From assembly GCA_036733165.1 (NCBI GenBank), contig DAINBB010000003.1:1-64000 (forward strand): 64,000 nucleotides of DNA, given 5' to 3'. This DNA comes from JAFGGT01 sp036733165. Its GTDB lineage: Archaea > Methanobacteriota_B > Thermococci > Methanofastidiosales > NM3. Both the position numbers and the translations under genes were made by a program. Each line of letters opens with the position of its first letter. Within the stretch, counting starts at the first letter, position 1. Of the stretch, positions 9,401 through 17,221 are shown piece after piece. Below the pieces are notes generated by a model. The model made no database searches and was not told where the DNA came from. It saw nothing but the letters and a program-made list of their open reading frames with translations.

Positions 9401-9479
9401 GATAAAGATGCCACACTTCACTGACGGCCAGATATTCGAACAGATCAAGGCTGCGACCGAGAAGCCCGGAGGTGCATGA
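6417..9479 (+). CDS. hdrA: HdrA-like flavoprotein, duplicated (two FAD modules)
   Basis: First gene of the Hdr operon; a 1020-residue cytoplasmic FAD/iron-sulfur protein related to heterodisulfide reductase subunit A, the electron-bifurcating subunit. Module 1 (1 to about 450) starts with the dinucleotide motif V-I-G-A-G-I-T-G, carries the HdrA cysteine pair D-C-S-M-C and an inserted ferredoxin site (C109-x2-C-x2-C-x3-C-P, more Cys near 168). Module 2 starts at about 459 with the HdrA leader G-V-F-I-C-M-C-G and has a second FAD motif V-I-G-G-G-V-S-G near 600, but lacks both the D-C-x-M-C pair and the ferredoxin insert. Two [4Fe-4S] sites (from 952 and 981) close the protein. Typical HdrA is about 650 residues; such double forms are known from other anaerobes. 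Confidence 0.9.
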   Translation: MSKEKETSVLVIGAGITGIQSSLDLAEKGFKVYLVEKSPSIGGSMAKLDKTFPTNDCSMCTLAPKMVETSRHPNIELLTYSEVVGLEGTAGNFKAKIKKKPRYVIEEKCTGCGDCIEKCPTKKMNIPSEFDHGMGTRKAIYIPFEQASPLVATIDTENCLHFKTGKCGICQKTCLAEAIDFEQQEEIIEVDVGAVIVATGFDVLAPTMRTEYGYGKYKNVITAIEYERLMSASGPTRGHIQRPSDGKKPEKIAWIQCVGSRSGRLGNPYCSRVCCMYATKEALVTKEHEPDIHPYIFYMDLRAYGKEFEEYYHKADKTGVKYVRARPAEVWENEDGDVIIRYEDTYTGEIKEEKFDLLVLSSAIVPAQSNAELSNSLGVELDENGFFKERDLISCPMESSRPGVFLSGCSQSPKDIPDSVAQGSAAAAMVMDILPKPVIKPVEQSPEKAIKADDEPKIGVFICMCGKNIAGYMDVNKLSEYALSLPNVKHAETLMFACSQDAQGKIKKAIKDNDLNRVVVAACTPRTHEALFQDTIREVGINKFLFEMANIRNQCSWVHSNDPEVALQKAKELVNMSVAKARLLESLDQGQIEVEESAMVIGGGVSGMSAALALAESGIKVYLVEKKDKLGGMLNELTTLYPSDIKAQDVVDKLADEISKNKNIDVMINTVIKNISGYIGNFEVELKEVDPMYKNFEEPFKVGTVIIATGAELIDPKGIYGYGDSDKIITQQELEKMLKEGTFPKDAKEVIFISCAGAREDEGRTYCCRVGCGTMLRNAKALKELDPDLNLFVLFRDMRSFGKKEEEYYVDVQEKYGVKFLRYEKDNKPQVTVENGDVKLLVHDMLLGEDLEFKPDMVVLTTPTEGQAEDVAMMLKVPTSKNGGFFMEAHAKIRPLDFATDGVYVCGSAHFPKGVADSIAQAVGAASRAAVPIFERIVKGEAIVSDVDQEKCIGCGICVSICPYGAMALTEGKSQSNKALCKGCGTCASACPMFAIKMPHFTDGQIFEQIKAATEKPGGA

Positions 9480-9481
9480 AA

Positions 9482-10231
9482 ATGGCAGAAGAAAAGTTTG
9501 AACCTAAGATAGTGGCTTTCACATGCAACTGGTGTTCATATGCAGGTGCAGACCTGGCGGGTACATCGCGTATCCAATATGCGCCGAACATGCGCATCAT
9601 CCGTGTCATGTGCTCTGGCAGGGTCGAACCTACCTTTATCCTGGAAGCCCTAAAAGAGGGTGCCGACGGCGTATGCGTTCTCGGCTGCCACTTCGGGGAC
9701 TGCCACTACATAAGCGGGAACTATGAGGCCAACAGGAGAATGGAGCTTCTGAAGAAGCTCTTCCAGGACCTAGGCATCGATGAGAGAAGGATAATGATCG
9801 AATGGGTCTCTGCCTCTGAAGGGGAGAGATTCTCAGAGGTCGTCAACAACTTCACGGAGCAGATAAGGGAACTTGGACCATTGCCCCCAGATTACAATGA
9901 CAAGCTCGAGCTGATAAGGGGTGCCCTTGAGGGAGAGAGGCTCAGGATCGTCCTGGGTTCCACCAAGAGGGCGTTCGAAGGCGGCAGTGTAGAGGAGGAA
10001 AGGTACAATACGGCCCTCCACGACATCGCGAAGGACGAAATCGACAGGGTCAAGATGTTCAAGGTCCTTGACAGGGAGGCTCGTCCGCTCACGGTTCCAG
10101 AGTTCTCTGAAATGACCGGAATTCCCAAGATGACGGTATGGAGACACGTACTCTCACTCACAAGGAAGAACCTCCTTGAGGCAATTGGTGAGGAGCATCA
10201 ATACATGCTGTACCAAAGGAGGGGTGTGTAA
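9482..10231 (+). CDS. mvhD: MvhD-like iron-sulfur protein with C-terminal winged helix
   Basis: Residues 1 to about 140 match MvhD, the [2Fe-2S] protein that passes electrons between an electron-donor enzyme and Hdr[18 protein letters not shown] and [10 protein letters not shown]. The last 60 residues look like a winged helix ([24 protein letters not shown] helix-turn-helix), an unusual extension for MvhD. ATG 9482 is favoured over ATG 9476 (which overlaps the hdrA stop) because the Shine-Dalgarno GGAGGTG at about 9468-9474 is seven bases from it and only one base from the other. It lies between double HdrA and HdrD and presumably serves that complex. Confidence 0.85.
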   Translation: MAEEKFEPKIVAFTCNWCSYAGADLAGTSRIQYAPNMRIIRVMCSGRVEPTFILEALKEGADGVCVLGCHFGDCHYISGNYEANRRMELLKKLFQDLGIDERRIMIEWVSASEGERFSEVVNNFTEQIRELGPLPPDYNDKLELIRGALEGERLRIVLGSTKRAFEGGSVEEERYNTALHDIAKDEIDRVKMFKVLDREARPLTVPEFSEMTGIPKMTVWRHVLSLTRKNLLEAIGEEHQYMLYQRRGV

Positions 10232-11406
10232 TGGTCATCAAGGACGAGGAGATGGACTTCGAGTTCTCAAAGAAACTTGAGAAGGAGCTTGAGAACAGCT
10301 TTGCGAAGTGTTTCCAGTGCGGTACCTGCACAGCCAGGTGCCCCGGGGGCGTCATCTCCGATTACAGGACAAGAAAGTTCATGAGAATGGCCCAATTGGG
10401 TCTAAAGGACAAGATACTGGGCTCAGAAGACCTATGGAACTGCACGACATGTTCCACCTGCAAGATCCTTTGCCCTTGGGAAGTAGACCCCCTATCCACG
10501 ATCTTGAAGCTGAGAAGGGAAGCGGTCAAGGCCGGCAAGGAGAACAAGAAGCATGATCCCCTAGTGAAGAGCCTTATCAACTATGACAACCCCTGGTTGC
10601 AACCAAGGGCGGCAAGGAAGAAATGGTACAAGGGTCTCGATGTCGTTGACCTCTCAAAGGAACCCGGCAAGGCGGATGTGCTCTATTACGTTGGATGCAC
10701 GGCCACCTTCGACAAGAGGCTGTGGGGCATGTCAAGATCTGTGGTCAAGGTCCTCAACAAGGCAGGCATCACCGTAGGTGTGCTTGGCAAGGATGAGAAG
10801 TGCTGCGGAGGTACTGTCCGCGGTGTGGGTCATCCAGAGATCTTTGAAGAGCTGGCGAAACAGAATGTAGACGATCTCAACAACGCCGGCGTGGACACTA
10901 TAATATTCTCATGTCCCGGATGTCTCAACACGATAAAGAACGCATACAAGGCCGAGAAGATAGGGGAAATAAAACCCAGGCTCATTCATGTCGTTGAATA
11001 TGTGGACGAGCTTCTCAAGGAAGGCAAGCTGAAACTTGACAAGGATGTCAAGAGGATAGTCACATACCATGACCCATGCCACCTTGGAAAGCACTGTGAG
11101 GTTTTCGATGCCCCGAGGGATATCCTCAAGGCCATCCCTGGACTTGACTTCAGGGAGATGAAGTTTGTAAGAAAGGATTCCTGGTGTTGCGGTGCCGGCG
11201 GAGGCGTGAAGACTGCATTCCCCGAGCGCGCGACAGAACTGGCGGTCAATCGTCTGGATCAGGCGGAGGAGACGGAAGCTGACACGATATGCAGCGCATG
11301 CTCGTTCTGCTATCAGAATCTTTTGGACGGTCTGGTGGCCAAGAAGGATTCCAAGATGGAGATGAAAGATATTATGGAACTTGTAGCGGAGGCGATTGAG
11401 GAATGA
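10231..11406 (+). CDS. hdrD: HdrD-like protein (fused HdrC and HdrB modules)
   Basis: A 391-residue iron-sulfur protein combining an HdrC-type ferredoxin domain (C-F-Q-C-G-T-C-T-A-R-C-P and C-T-T-C-S-T-C-K-I-L-C-P, residues about 29-90) with two CCG domains of HdrB type. CCG 1 has G-C-T-A, K-C-C-G-G and C-P-G-C; CCG 2 has D-P-C-H-L-G-K-H, W-C-C-G-A-G-G-G and C-S-A-C-S-F-C. CCG domains in HdrB/HdrD bind the non-cubane clusters that reduce disulfides. The ATG overlaps the mvhD stop by one base and its own stop overlaps the next start, so translation is coupled. No HdrE cytochrome is present, so this is probably a soluble complex with HdrA and MvhD. The true substrate could be another disulfide. 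Confidence 0.88.
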   Translation: MVIKDEEMDFEFSKKLEKELENSFAKCFQCGTCTARCPGGVISDYRTRKFMRMAQLGLKDKILGSEDLWNCTTCSTCKILCPWEVDPLSTILKLRREAVKAGKENKKHDPLVKSLINYDNPWLQPRAARKKWYKGLDVVDLSKEPGKADVLYYVGCTATFDKRLWGMSRSVVKVLNKAGITVGVLGKDEKCCGGTVRGVGHPEIFEELAKQNVDDLNNAGVDTIIFSCPGCLNTIKNAYKAEKIGEIKPRLIHVVEYVDELLKEGKLKLDKDVKRIVTYHDPCHLGKHCEVFDAPRDILKAIPGLDFREMKFVRKDSWCCGAGGGVKTAFPERATELAVNRLDQAEETEADTICSACSFCYQNLLDGLVAKKDSKMEMKDIMELVAEAIEE

Positions 11407-13685
11407 TTGGCGTATTCATATGTTTCTGCGGACAGAACATTGGTGGTTACATCAATGTCCCAGAGCTCACAGACTACTTCAATAACTGGAGAGATGACGT
11501 TGTTGCCTTCAACACAACATTCCTTTGCTCCGAGATCGGTCAGGATTTGATCAAGGACAAGATAGAGGAATTGAACCTTGAGGCAGTGGTAATTGCTTCA
11601 TGTTCTCCTAAGCACCATGGTGGGATCTTCCAGGCCTGCATTGGACAGAAGATGAACCAGTACAGGTGGGAGTTTGCCAACATCAGGGAGCAGTGTGCTT
11701 GGGTGACACCCAACAAGAAGAATGCCACCGAGAAGGCCAAGGCCATCATAGCCGGCGCCGTCGAGAAGGCCAGATTGTTGCAGGACATCGGTTCAACAAG
11801 GGTGCCTGTGACCAAGGACGTCCTTGTCATAGGCGGAGGTATCGCTGGTATGCACGGTTCCTTGGAACTCACTGACAAGGGATTCCATGTGCACATGGTG
11901 GAAAAACAGGAGACCATCGGCGGACACATGGTACAGTTCGACAGGGTATTTCCGACCGATGACTGTGCAATGTGTACGAGCTCGCCTATTCTTGCCGACG
12001 TAGCAATGGACCCACTGATAGACATATACTCCCTTTCCGAGGTCATAGAGGTCCGAGGAAGGCCTGGAGAGTATATTGTGAAGATCAGAAGAAATCCAAG
12101 ATATGTCGATGAGTCTAAGTGTACGGCCTGCGGTGACTGTACCACGCACTGCCCAGTCGAGGCCTGGAGCGAATGGCGCTATGGAATGGCGGTCAGGTCT
12201 GCGATAGACAAGCCGCTTGCACAGGCTGTGCCGCTCAAGAACAGGATATACAATGACACATGTATCAGGTGCGGGACCTGTGAGAACGTCTGTAAGGCAG
12301 ATGCGGTTCTATATAATCAGGAACCCGAGGAGTTCGAGATAACCGTCGGTGCGATAATGATATCGACAGGCTACGACATTCTTGACCTTTCAAACACAGA
12401 ATATCATCAGGAGCATCCCAATGTCATATCCCATCTGCAACTTGAGGCGCTGAAGGTGCCATCTGGTCCAACGGCCGGAGAGATTCTGAGGCCATCGGAC
12501 GGTAAGATGCCGAAGCACCTCGTGTTCGTACTATGTGCGGGGTCCAGGGACAGGAGACACAACGTATACTGTTCCAAGGTGTGCTGCATGTACACCACCA
12601 AGAACGCAAGGCTGATCAAGGCGGAGAATCCCAACATGAAGATCACCATTTGCTATATCGACGTCCGTGCTGCAGGAAGGGGATATGAGGAATACTTTGA
12701 CAAGGCCCGTGAGATGGGCATAAACTATGTCAGAGGCAATGTGTCCGAGATAGTTCCCAACGGGGAGGACCTCATAGTGAGGCTCGAGGACACCTTCACG
12801 AGCGAGCCATTGGAGCTTGACGCTGACCTTGTTGTCCTGTCAAGCGGAATGGTGCCTTCGCAAGGTACCAGGGACATGTCCGAAGTGATACATGTGGTAT
12901 CTGGCGCAGACAAGTTCCTTGCGCCGGTGCACGTGAAGATCGCGCCTGTCGACACTGCCAACACCGGTGTCTACATCGCGGGTACCGTTGAGGCACCCAA
13001 ACCTATCCAGGAGTCAATCACGGACGCGGGTCTCGTGGCATCCAGGATAGCCACGTTCCTTAAGGATCCCGAGATAGAGATCGATCTGAAGACCTCGAAG
13101 ATAAACGCCGACGTATGTATAAAGTGCGGCACATGCGCGGACAACTGTGTCTACGATGCCATTGACACCACCGGTGAGGACTTCAAGGTGCTTGATGTGT
13201 CATGCCAGGCATGCGGTAAGTGCTCGGTGATATGTCCGACAGGGGCCATTGACCTTCAGTTGTACACCGAGGACCAGCTCATCAAACAGGTCGATGGTAT
13301 ACTGGAGCAGGACCCGGACTCGATAATAGGATACTGCTGTTACCAATGCGGTTACAACGCCGCTGACCTTGCAGGTACTGCAAAGGCTTTCATAAACCCC
13401 AAGGTCAAGGTCGTATTGGTGCCCTGTTCAGGACGTGTGACCATACAGCACATGCTCTATCCGTTCTTCAAGGGCGCGAAGGGCGTCTTCCTCGCAGCAT
13501 GCCTCGAGGGCCAGTGCCATTACATAGACGGCAATCTGCAGGCCAAGGAGAAGGTCAAGCTGGCGAAGAAATCACTGGACCTGATGGGTGTTGGTGGACG
13601 TAAGCTGAATCTGTTCAACATGTCCTCGGCAGAAGGTCCTAAGTTTGTCGCTGCTGCTAAAAGGATGGTGGAAATATGTCAGTAG
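11403..13685 (+). CDS. hdrA: HdrA fused to MvhD (HdrA2/QmoB-like)
   Basis: A 760-residue FAD/iron-sulfur protein. Order: N-terminal HdrA leader G-V-F-I-C-F-C-G (2-10), FAD motif V-I-G-G-G-I-A-G near 140, the D-D-C-A-M-C pair near 193, ferredoxin insert (C-T-A-C-G-D-C near 240 and C-I-R-C-G-T-C near 287), two C-terminal [4Fe-4S] sites (near 572 and 601), then a fused MvhD domain from about 640 (Y-Q-C-G-Y-N-A-A-D, V-P-C-S-G-R-V, L-E-G-Q-C-H-Y). The same architecture is known in Methanosarcina HdrA2, which acts with HdrB2C2 to bifurcate electrons from F420H2, and in QmoB of sulfate reducers. Unlike the first HdrA here, all cofactor sites look intact. Genes for HdrC and HdrB lie three positions downstream. 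Confidence 0.9.
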   Translation: MIGVFICFCGQNIGGYINVPELTDYFNNWRDDVVAFNTTFLCSEIGQDLIKDKIEELNLEAVVIASCSPKHHGGIFQACIGQKMNQYRWEFANIREQCAWVTPNKKNATEKAKAIIAGAVEKARLLQDIGSTRVPVTKDVLVIGGGIAGMHGSLELTDKGFHVHMVEKQETIGGHMVQFDRVFPTDDCAMCTSSPILADVAMDPLIDIYSLSEVIEVRGRPGEYIVKIRRNPRYVDESKCTACGDCTTHCPVEAWSEWRYGMAVRSAIDKPLAQAVPLKNRIYNDTCIRCGTCENVCKADAVLYNQEPEEFEITVGAIMISTGYDILDLSNTEYHQEHPNVISHLQLEALKVPSGPTAGEILRPSDGKMPKHLVFVLCAGSRDRRHNVYCSKVCCMYTTKNARLIKAENPNMKITICYIDVRAAGRGYEEYFDKAREMGINYVRGNVSEIVPNGEDLIVRLEDTFTSEPLELDADLVVLSSGMVPSQGTRDMSEVIHVVSGADKFLAPVHVKIAPVDTANTGVYIAGTVEAPKPIQESITDAGLVASRIATFLKDPEIEIDLKTSKINADVCIKCGTCADNCVYDAIDTTGEDFKVLDVSCQACGKCSVICPTGAIDLQLYTEDQLIKQVDGILEQDPDSIIGYCCYQCGYNAADLAGTAKAFINPKVKVVLVPCSGRVTIQHMLYPFFKGAKGVFLAACLEGQCHYIDGNLQAKEKVKLAKKSLDLMGVGGRKLNLFNMSSAEGPKFVAAAKRMVEICQ

Positions 13686-15628
13686 ATGAGAAGAAGGAAG
13701 AACCTATCCAGGTATCCGGCGGATGCGAGATAGGTGGCGTCTTGGAATGTGCCACCTGCAAGAGATGTTCGCTTGTCTGTCCGACAGAGCTTAACCTGGA
13801 AAAGGTCGTAAGGATCTCAAGATACCTCAGGGACCCGAAAGGATCCCACAGGAACATCTTCAAGATCACGTCGAAGCTCGCCGGAATGGCGGAGACACAG
13901 AGCTGGCTCAAGAACGGCGAGACAGGCACTGACATAGCATACTTCCCAGGTTGTTCAGCCCTCTTTGACATACTGTTGCAGAGGGACACCAACTACGCTG
14001 GTTCCGCCGAGGCGGCCGTGCTCGTATTGAACAAGCTAGGTTTCAAACCAGAAGTCATCTATGGCTGTTGCGGACATGACCTATATTACTCGGGTGCGCT
14101 CGATGAGTTCGAGACCGTCAAGAAAGAGATGATGAAGAAGGTCGAGGGCAAGAAGATAGTGGTCGGTTGTGCCGAATGCTACCATATGCTCAAGAACGTA
14201 TATGGCATAGAGGATACGATACCTTTCGCAGAGTTCGTCCTTCAGCACAATCCGAAGTTCGAAAAGACCGACCTCAAGACCACCTACCACGACCCATGCA
14301 GGCTTGGCAGGTACAACAGCGTCTACGATGCTCCAAGGGAACTTCTGAAGAAGGCATCCGACTTCAGGGAGATGGAGAACATAAGGGAAGAGGCCATATG
14401 TTGTTCCGTTTCCGCCTGGCTCAACTGCAACAAGACGGCAAGGGAGGTCAGATTCAACAGGATCAAGGAAGCGAAGGCGACTGGCGCGGATTACCTTGTG
14501 ACCGCATGCAACAAGTGTTCCATACATCTCGACTGTGTCCATTACGAACTCAACAAGGAAGAGGTCGAGGAGCTCAGCGATATCAAGATAATGGGGCTTG
14601 AGGAGGTCGTCGGCTACGCCATGGGTGTCTATGACCCGTTCAAGGAGGAGAAGTCGTACGAGGTGCCGGAGATCACAGGCAAGTTCCTTGAACCGATCGA
14701 GATCGAGAAGGACCTTGAGAGATATATCGACGAGGAACTTGTCGAAGAGGCGTTCAAGTGCACGTCCTGCAAGAACTGCGCCATTGTATGCCCCGTGCAT
14801 TACGATACCCCCGGAATGATGATGGAGGTATTCAGGCCGGAGCTTGTAAAGCGCGGCCACGGTCCTGAGAAACACGCGAAGATAGAGGGCGTCCTAAGGA
14901 AGACCGGAAATGCTTTCGGTGCGGAGGAAGGCGTAAAGACCAAACTAAATCCAAAGGCAAAGTATGTATACTTCCCGGGATGCGTTGCTCAGTTCAGGCG
15001 CGATGACGTTTTCCAGGCAACGACCAAGATCTTGGACCTTCTCAAGATCGACTATGAGATACCAGAAGGGCTCGTATGTTGCGGTTCCGTCCTGAAGAGG
15101 ACAGGTCACCCGATGGACTTCCTGATCGAGCAGAACATGAAGCTGCTCAAGGGCAAGCCCATAATCACATCCTGTTCAGGTTGTTATGCAACCTTGAAGA
15201 AGGACTATGAGGGCCTTGAGGTGTATCACATAACAGATATCATCAAGGAGAATCTGGACAAGCTTCCGCTGAAGGAGGTCAAGAAGAAGGTCATGTACCA
15301 CGATCCTTGCCACCTTGGAAGGAAGTTCAGTTACTACGACATCCCAAGGGAGATAATCGAGGCCATTCCGGGCATTGAGCTCGTACCCTTCGACAAGGAG
15401 AAGGAGAACGCGCAATGTTGTGGTGCAGGTGGCGGGGTGAAGTCTGCGAAGCCAGACATCGCAAACAAACTTGCACAGAAGAAGATGGACGAGGCCAAGG
15501 AAAAGAAGGCCGACATGGTCGTATCATCATGTCCCTTCTGTGAGCTCAATCTTCAGGACAACAACAACGACATACCGGTGGTCGACATCCTGAATCTCCT
15601 TATGGAATCACTGGGGGTGGAAGCATGA
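13676..15628 (+). CDS. hdrD: Tandem HdrD-like protein with four CCG domains
   Basis: A 650-residue protein that is an internal duplication of the ferredoxin-CCG-CCG unit. Half 1 (to about 335): C-A-T-C-K-R-C-S-L-V-C-P, then CCG with G-C-S-A, G-C-C-G-H and C-A-E-C, then a variant CCG with D-P-C-R-L-G-R-Y, I-C-C-S-V-S and C-N-K-C. Half 2: C-T-S-C-K-N-C-A-I-V-C-P, then canonical CCG pairs (G-C-V-A, V-C-C-G-S, C-S-G-C; D-P-C-H-L-G-R-K, Q-C-C-G-A-G-G-G, C-P-F-C). Only one [4Fe-4S] site is seen per half, against two in normal HdrC. The ATG overlaps the previous stop by ten bases and the TGA overlaps the hdrC start. Probably a soluble disulfide reductase or electron-wiring subunit; the substrate is unknown. 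Confidence 0.85.
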   Translation: MSVDEKKEEPIQVSGGCEIGGVLECATCKRCSLVCPTELNLEKVVRISRYLRDPKGSHRNIFKITSKLAGMAETQSWLKNGETGTDIAYFPGCSALFDILLQRDTNYAGSAEAAVLVLNKLGFKPEVIYGCCGHDLYYSGALDEFETVKKEMMKKVEGKKIVVGCAECYHMLKNVYGIEDTIPFAEFVLQHNPKFEKTDLKTTYHDPCRLGRYNSVYDAPRELLKKASDFREMENIREEAICCSVSAWLNCNKTAREVRFNRIKEAKATGADYLVTACNKCSIHLDCVHYELNKEEVEELSDIKIMGLEEVVGYAMGVYDPFKEEKSYEVPEITGKFLEPIEIEKDLERYIDEELVEEAFKCTSCKNCAIVCPVHYDTPGMMMEVFRPELVKRGHGPEKHAKIEGVLRKTGNAFGAEEGVKTKLNPKAKYVYFPGCVAQFRRDDVFQATTKILDLLKIDYEIPEGLVCCGSVLKRTGHPMDFLIEQNMKLLKGKPIITSCSGCYATLKKDYEGLEVYHITDIIKENLDKLPLKEVKKKVMYHDPCHLGRKFSYYDIPREIIEAIPGIELVPFDKEKENAQCCGAGGGVKSAKPDIANKLAQKKMDEAKEKKADMVVSSCPFCELNLQDNNNDIPVVDILNLLMESLGVEA

Positions 15629-16251
15629 GCGAAGCCGAGACAAAGAAGGTGGATCAGATGGAAGAGGACCCGTACGAACTGGAGAACTTCCACAAGATCC
15701 TTGAGGACAGCAAGATCCTCAACTGCGTCCAATGCGGGAAATGCACCGGAGGCTGCCCTGCAGGAAGGGACTCCAGGATAAGGATAAGGGAGCTTATCCA
15801 TCTTGCCCACGAGGGTCATGACATCAAGGACTGCAAGGAGCTATGGCTTTGCACAACATGCTACAACTGCCAGGAAAGGTGTCCCAAGGGCGTTGACACG
15901 ACAGAGGCCATCATTTCCCTGAGAAACAGGGCCATAAGAAAGGGCGACCACAACTTCCCGGAGATCCACGTCACCGCGATCACGTCCTTGCGTGATCAGG
16001 CCGATGGATTCCCGCTCAGCCCCGATGTTGAGTCTATCAGGTCTGTCATCGGACTTCCGAAACATCCGCACGACCTGGCCCATGACCCAGAGGGTCTCAA
16101 GAAGTTCCAGGAACTCATGGACGACCTTGACATCGTGGGACTAATCGAGAAGCAATGTGGCGACAGCAAGCCATGGAAGTACGTGGACATCGATTACAAG
16201 CCACCAGTTGCCAGAGGCGCCAAGAAGAAGGAGGCTGAGTCAGATGAGTGA
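15625..16251 (+). CDS. hdrC: Heterodisulfide reductase subunit HdrC
   Basis: A 208-residue protein with two [4Fe-4S] sites of HdrC: C-V-Q-C-G-K-C-T-G-G-C-P (about 34-45) and C-T-T-C-Y-N-C-Q-E-R-C-P (about 77-88), which relay electrons from HdrA to HdrB. The C-terminal 100 residues are longer than minimal HdrC and end in a charged Lys/Glu tail. The start overlaps the double-HdrD stop by four bases (ATGA) and its end overlaps hdrB by eight, so it is translationally coupled to both. Confidence 0.9.
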   Translation: MSEAETKKVDQMEEDPYELENFHKILEDSKILNCVQCGKCTGGCPAGRDSRIRIRELIHLAHEGHDIKDCKELWLCTTCYNCQERCPKGVDTTEAIISLRNRAIRKGDHNFPEIHVTAITSLRDQADGFPLSPDVESIRSVIGLPKHPHDLAHDPEGLKKFQELMDDLDIVGLIEKQCGDSKPWKYVDIDYKPPVARGAKKKEAESDE

Positions 16252-17149
16252 AGAGGAAACAAGGAAACAGGAGACTTACTCTCTTTTCCCTGGATGCATC
16301 GCCAAGAACATGTATCCCTCCATAGAGAAGTCTACATATACCATCTTTGAGAAGATAGGCGTAAAGCTTCTCAATCACAGATACTCCTGCTGTCCAGCAC
16401 CAGGTGTCTTCAGGGGATATGACAGGAAGACCCACATGACACTAGGTGTCAGGAACATAGTCATGGCGGCACAGGACAACGTGGATGTCATGACAATATG
16501 CAACGGATGCTACGGTTCCCTTTGGGAAGCGAACGAGATGTTCAGGAAGAGCAAGGAGAACCAGGAATTTGTGAACGGGAAACTTGCCAAGATAGGGCTC
16601 TCATACGATGGGAAGACCGAGGTGCTCCACTTCGTGGATGTTCTTCACAAGCACTTGGAGGATGTGGAGAATGCAAAGGAGATCGATCTTGGTCTTAAGG
16701 TGGCGGTCCATTACGGATGCCATTATCTGAGGCCGTCTGACAAGCATCCCGACATCAATCCCGAAAGCCCACACGTCATCGAGGATGTCGTTGAGGCATT
16801 GGGCTGCGAGAGCGTGGACTTCAAGAACAAGCTTTCCTGCTGCGGTGCCGGCGGAGGTGTCTGGAGCGGAGCAGAGGAACTTGGGCTCAGGGTCCTTGAT
16901 GCGAAGCTCAAGAACGTTCAAGAGTCAGGCGCAGACTGCATAGTCAACATATGCCCGTTCTGCCACATGCACCTTGACCAGAGCCAGGGCAAGCTTGAGG
17001 AGAGGTACAAGATACCTATCCTGCACCTTAGCGAGTTGACCGGTCTGGCATTTGGCATAAGACCAAAACACCTTGCGATGCACACGCACCTGATATCCAC
17101 GCGTGACATCGAGAAGAAGATCAAGAGCGCAAAGAAGGAAAAGGCATAG
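16244..17149 (+). CDS. hdrB: Heterodisulfide reductase subunit HdrB
   Basis: A 301-residue protein with two CCG domains: F-P-G-C-I-A, S-C-C-P-A-P-G and C-N-G-C in the first, Y-G-C-H-Y-L-R-P, S-C-C-G-A-G-G-G and C-P-F-C in the second. HdrB carries the two non-cubane [4Fe-4S] clusters that cleave CoM-S-S-CoB in methanogens. The ATG at 16244 lies inside the hdrC end and is preceded by an AAGGAGG-like site at about 16226-16232; an upstream in-frame start would extend far into hdrC and is rejected. It is the last gene of the operon, followed by a T-rich terminator. Confidence 0.92.
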   Translation: MSEEETRKQETYSLFPGCIAKNMYPSIEKSTYTIFEKIGVKLLNHRYSCCPAPGVFRGYDRKTHMTLGVRNIVMAAQDNVDVMTICNGCYGSLWEANEMFRKSKENQEFVNGKLAKIGLSYDGKTEVLHFVDVLHKHLEDVENAKEIDLGLKVAVHYGCHYLRPSDKHPDINPESPHVIEDVVEALGCESVDFKNKLSCCGAGGGVWSGAEELGLRVLDAKLKNVQESGADCIVNICPFCHMHLDQSQGKLEERYKIPILHLSELTGLAFGIRPKHLAMHTHLISTRDIEKKIKSAKKEKA

Positions 17150-17150
17150 A

Positions 17151-17172
17151 CCTTTCCTTTATTTTTTTTCTA
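17151..17172 (+). terminator. Poly-T terminator of the Hdr operon
   Basis: Directly after the hdrB stop comes a pyrimidine tract ending in a run of eight or nine T, the standard archaeal intrinsic termination signal. The next gene has its own TATA-like tract around 17187-17195. Confidence 0.5.
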
Positions 17173-17221
17173 TTTGTAAGACAAATTTTTTATTACGAAA
17201 ATCATACTACCTTCATACAAT

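Noticed and set aside
6417..17149. Calling the organism a methanogen from Hdr genes
   Set aside because: HdrABC/MvhD modules also occur in non-methanogenic anaerobes, and no mcr or mtr gene is present here.
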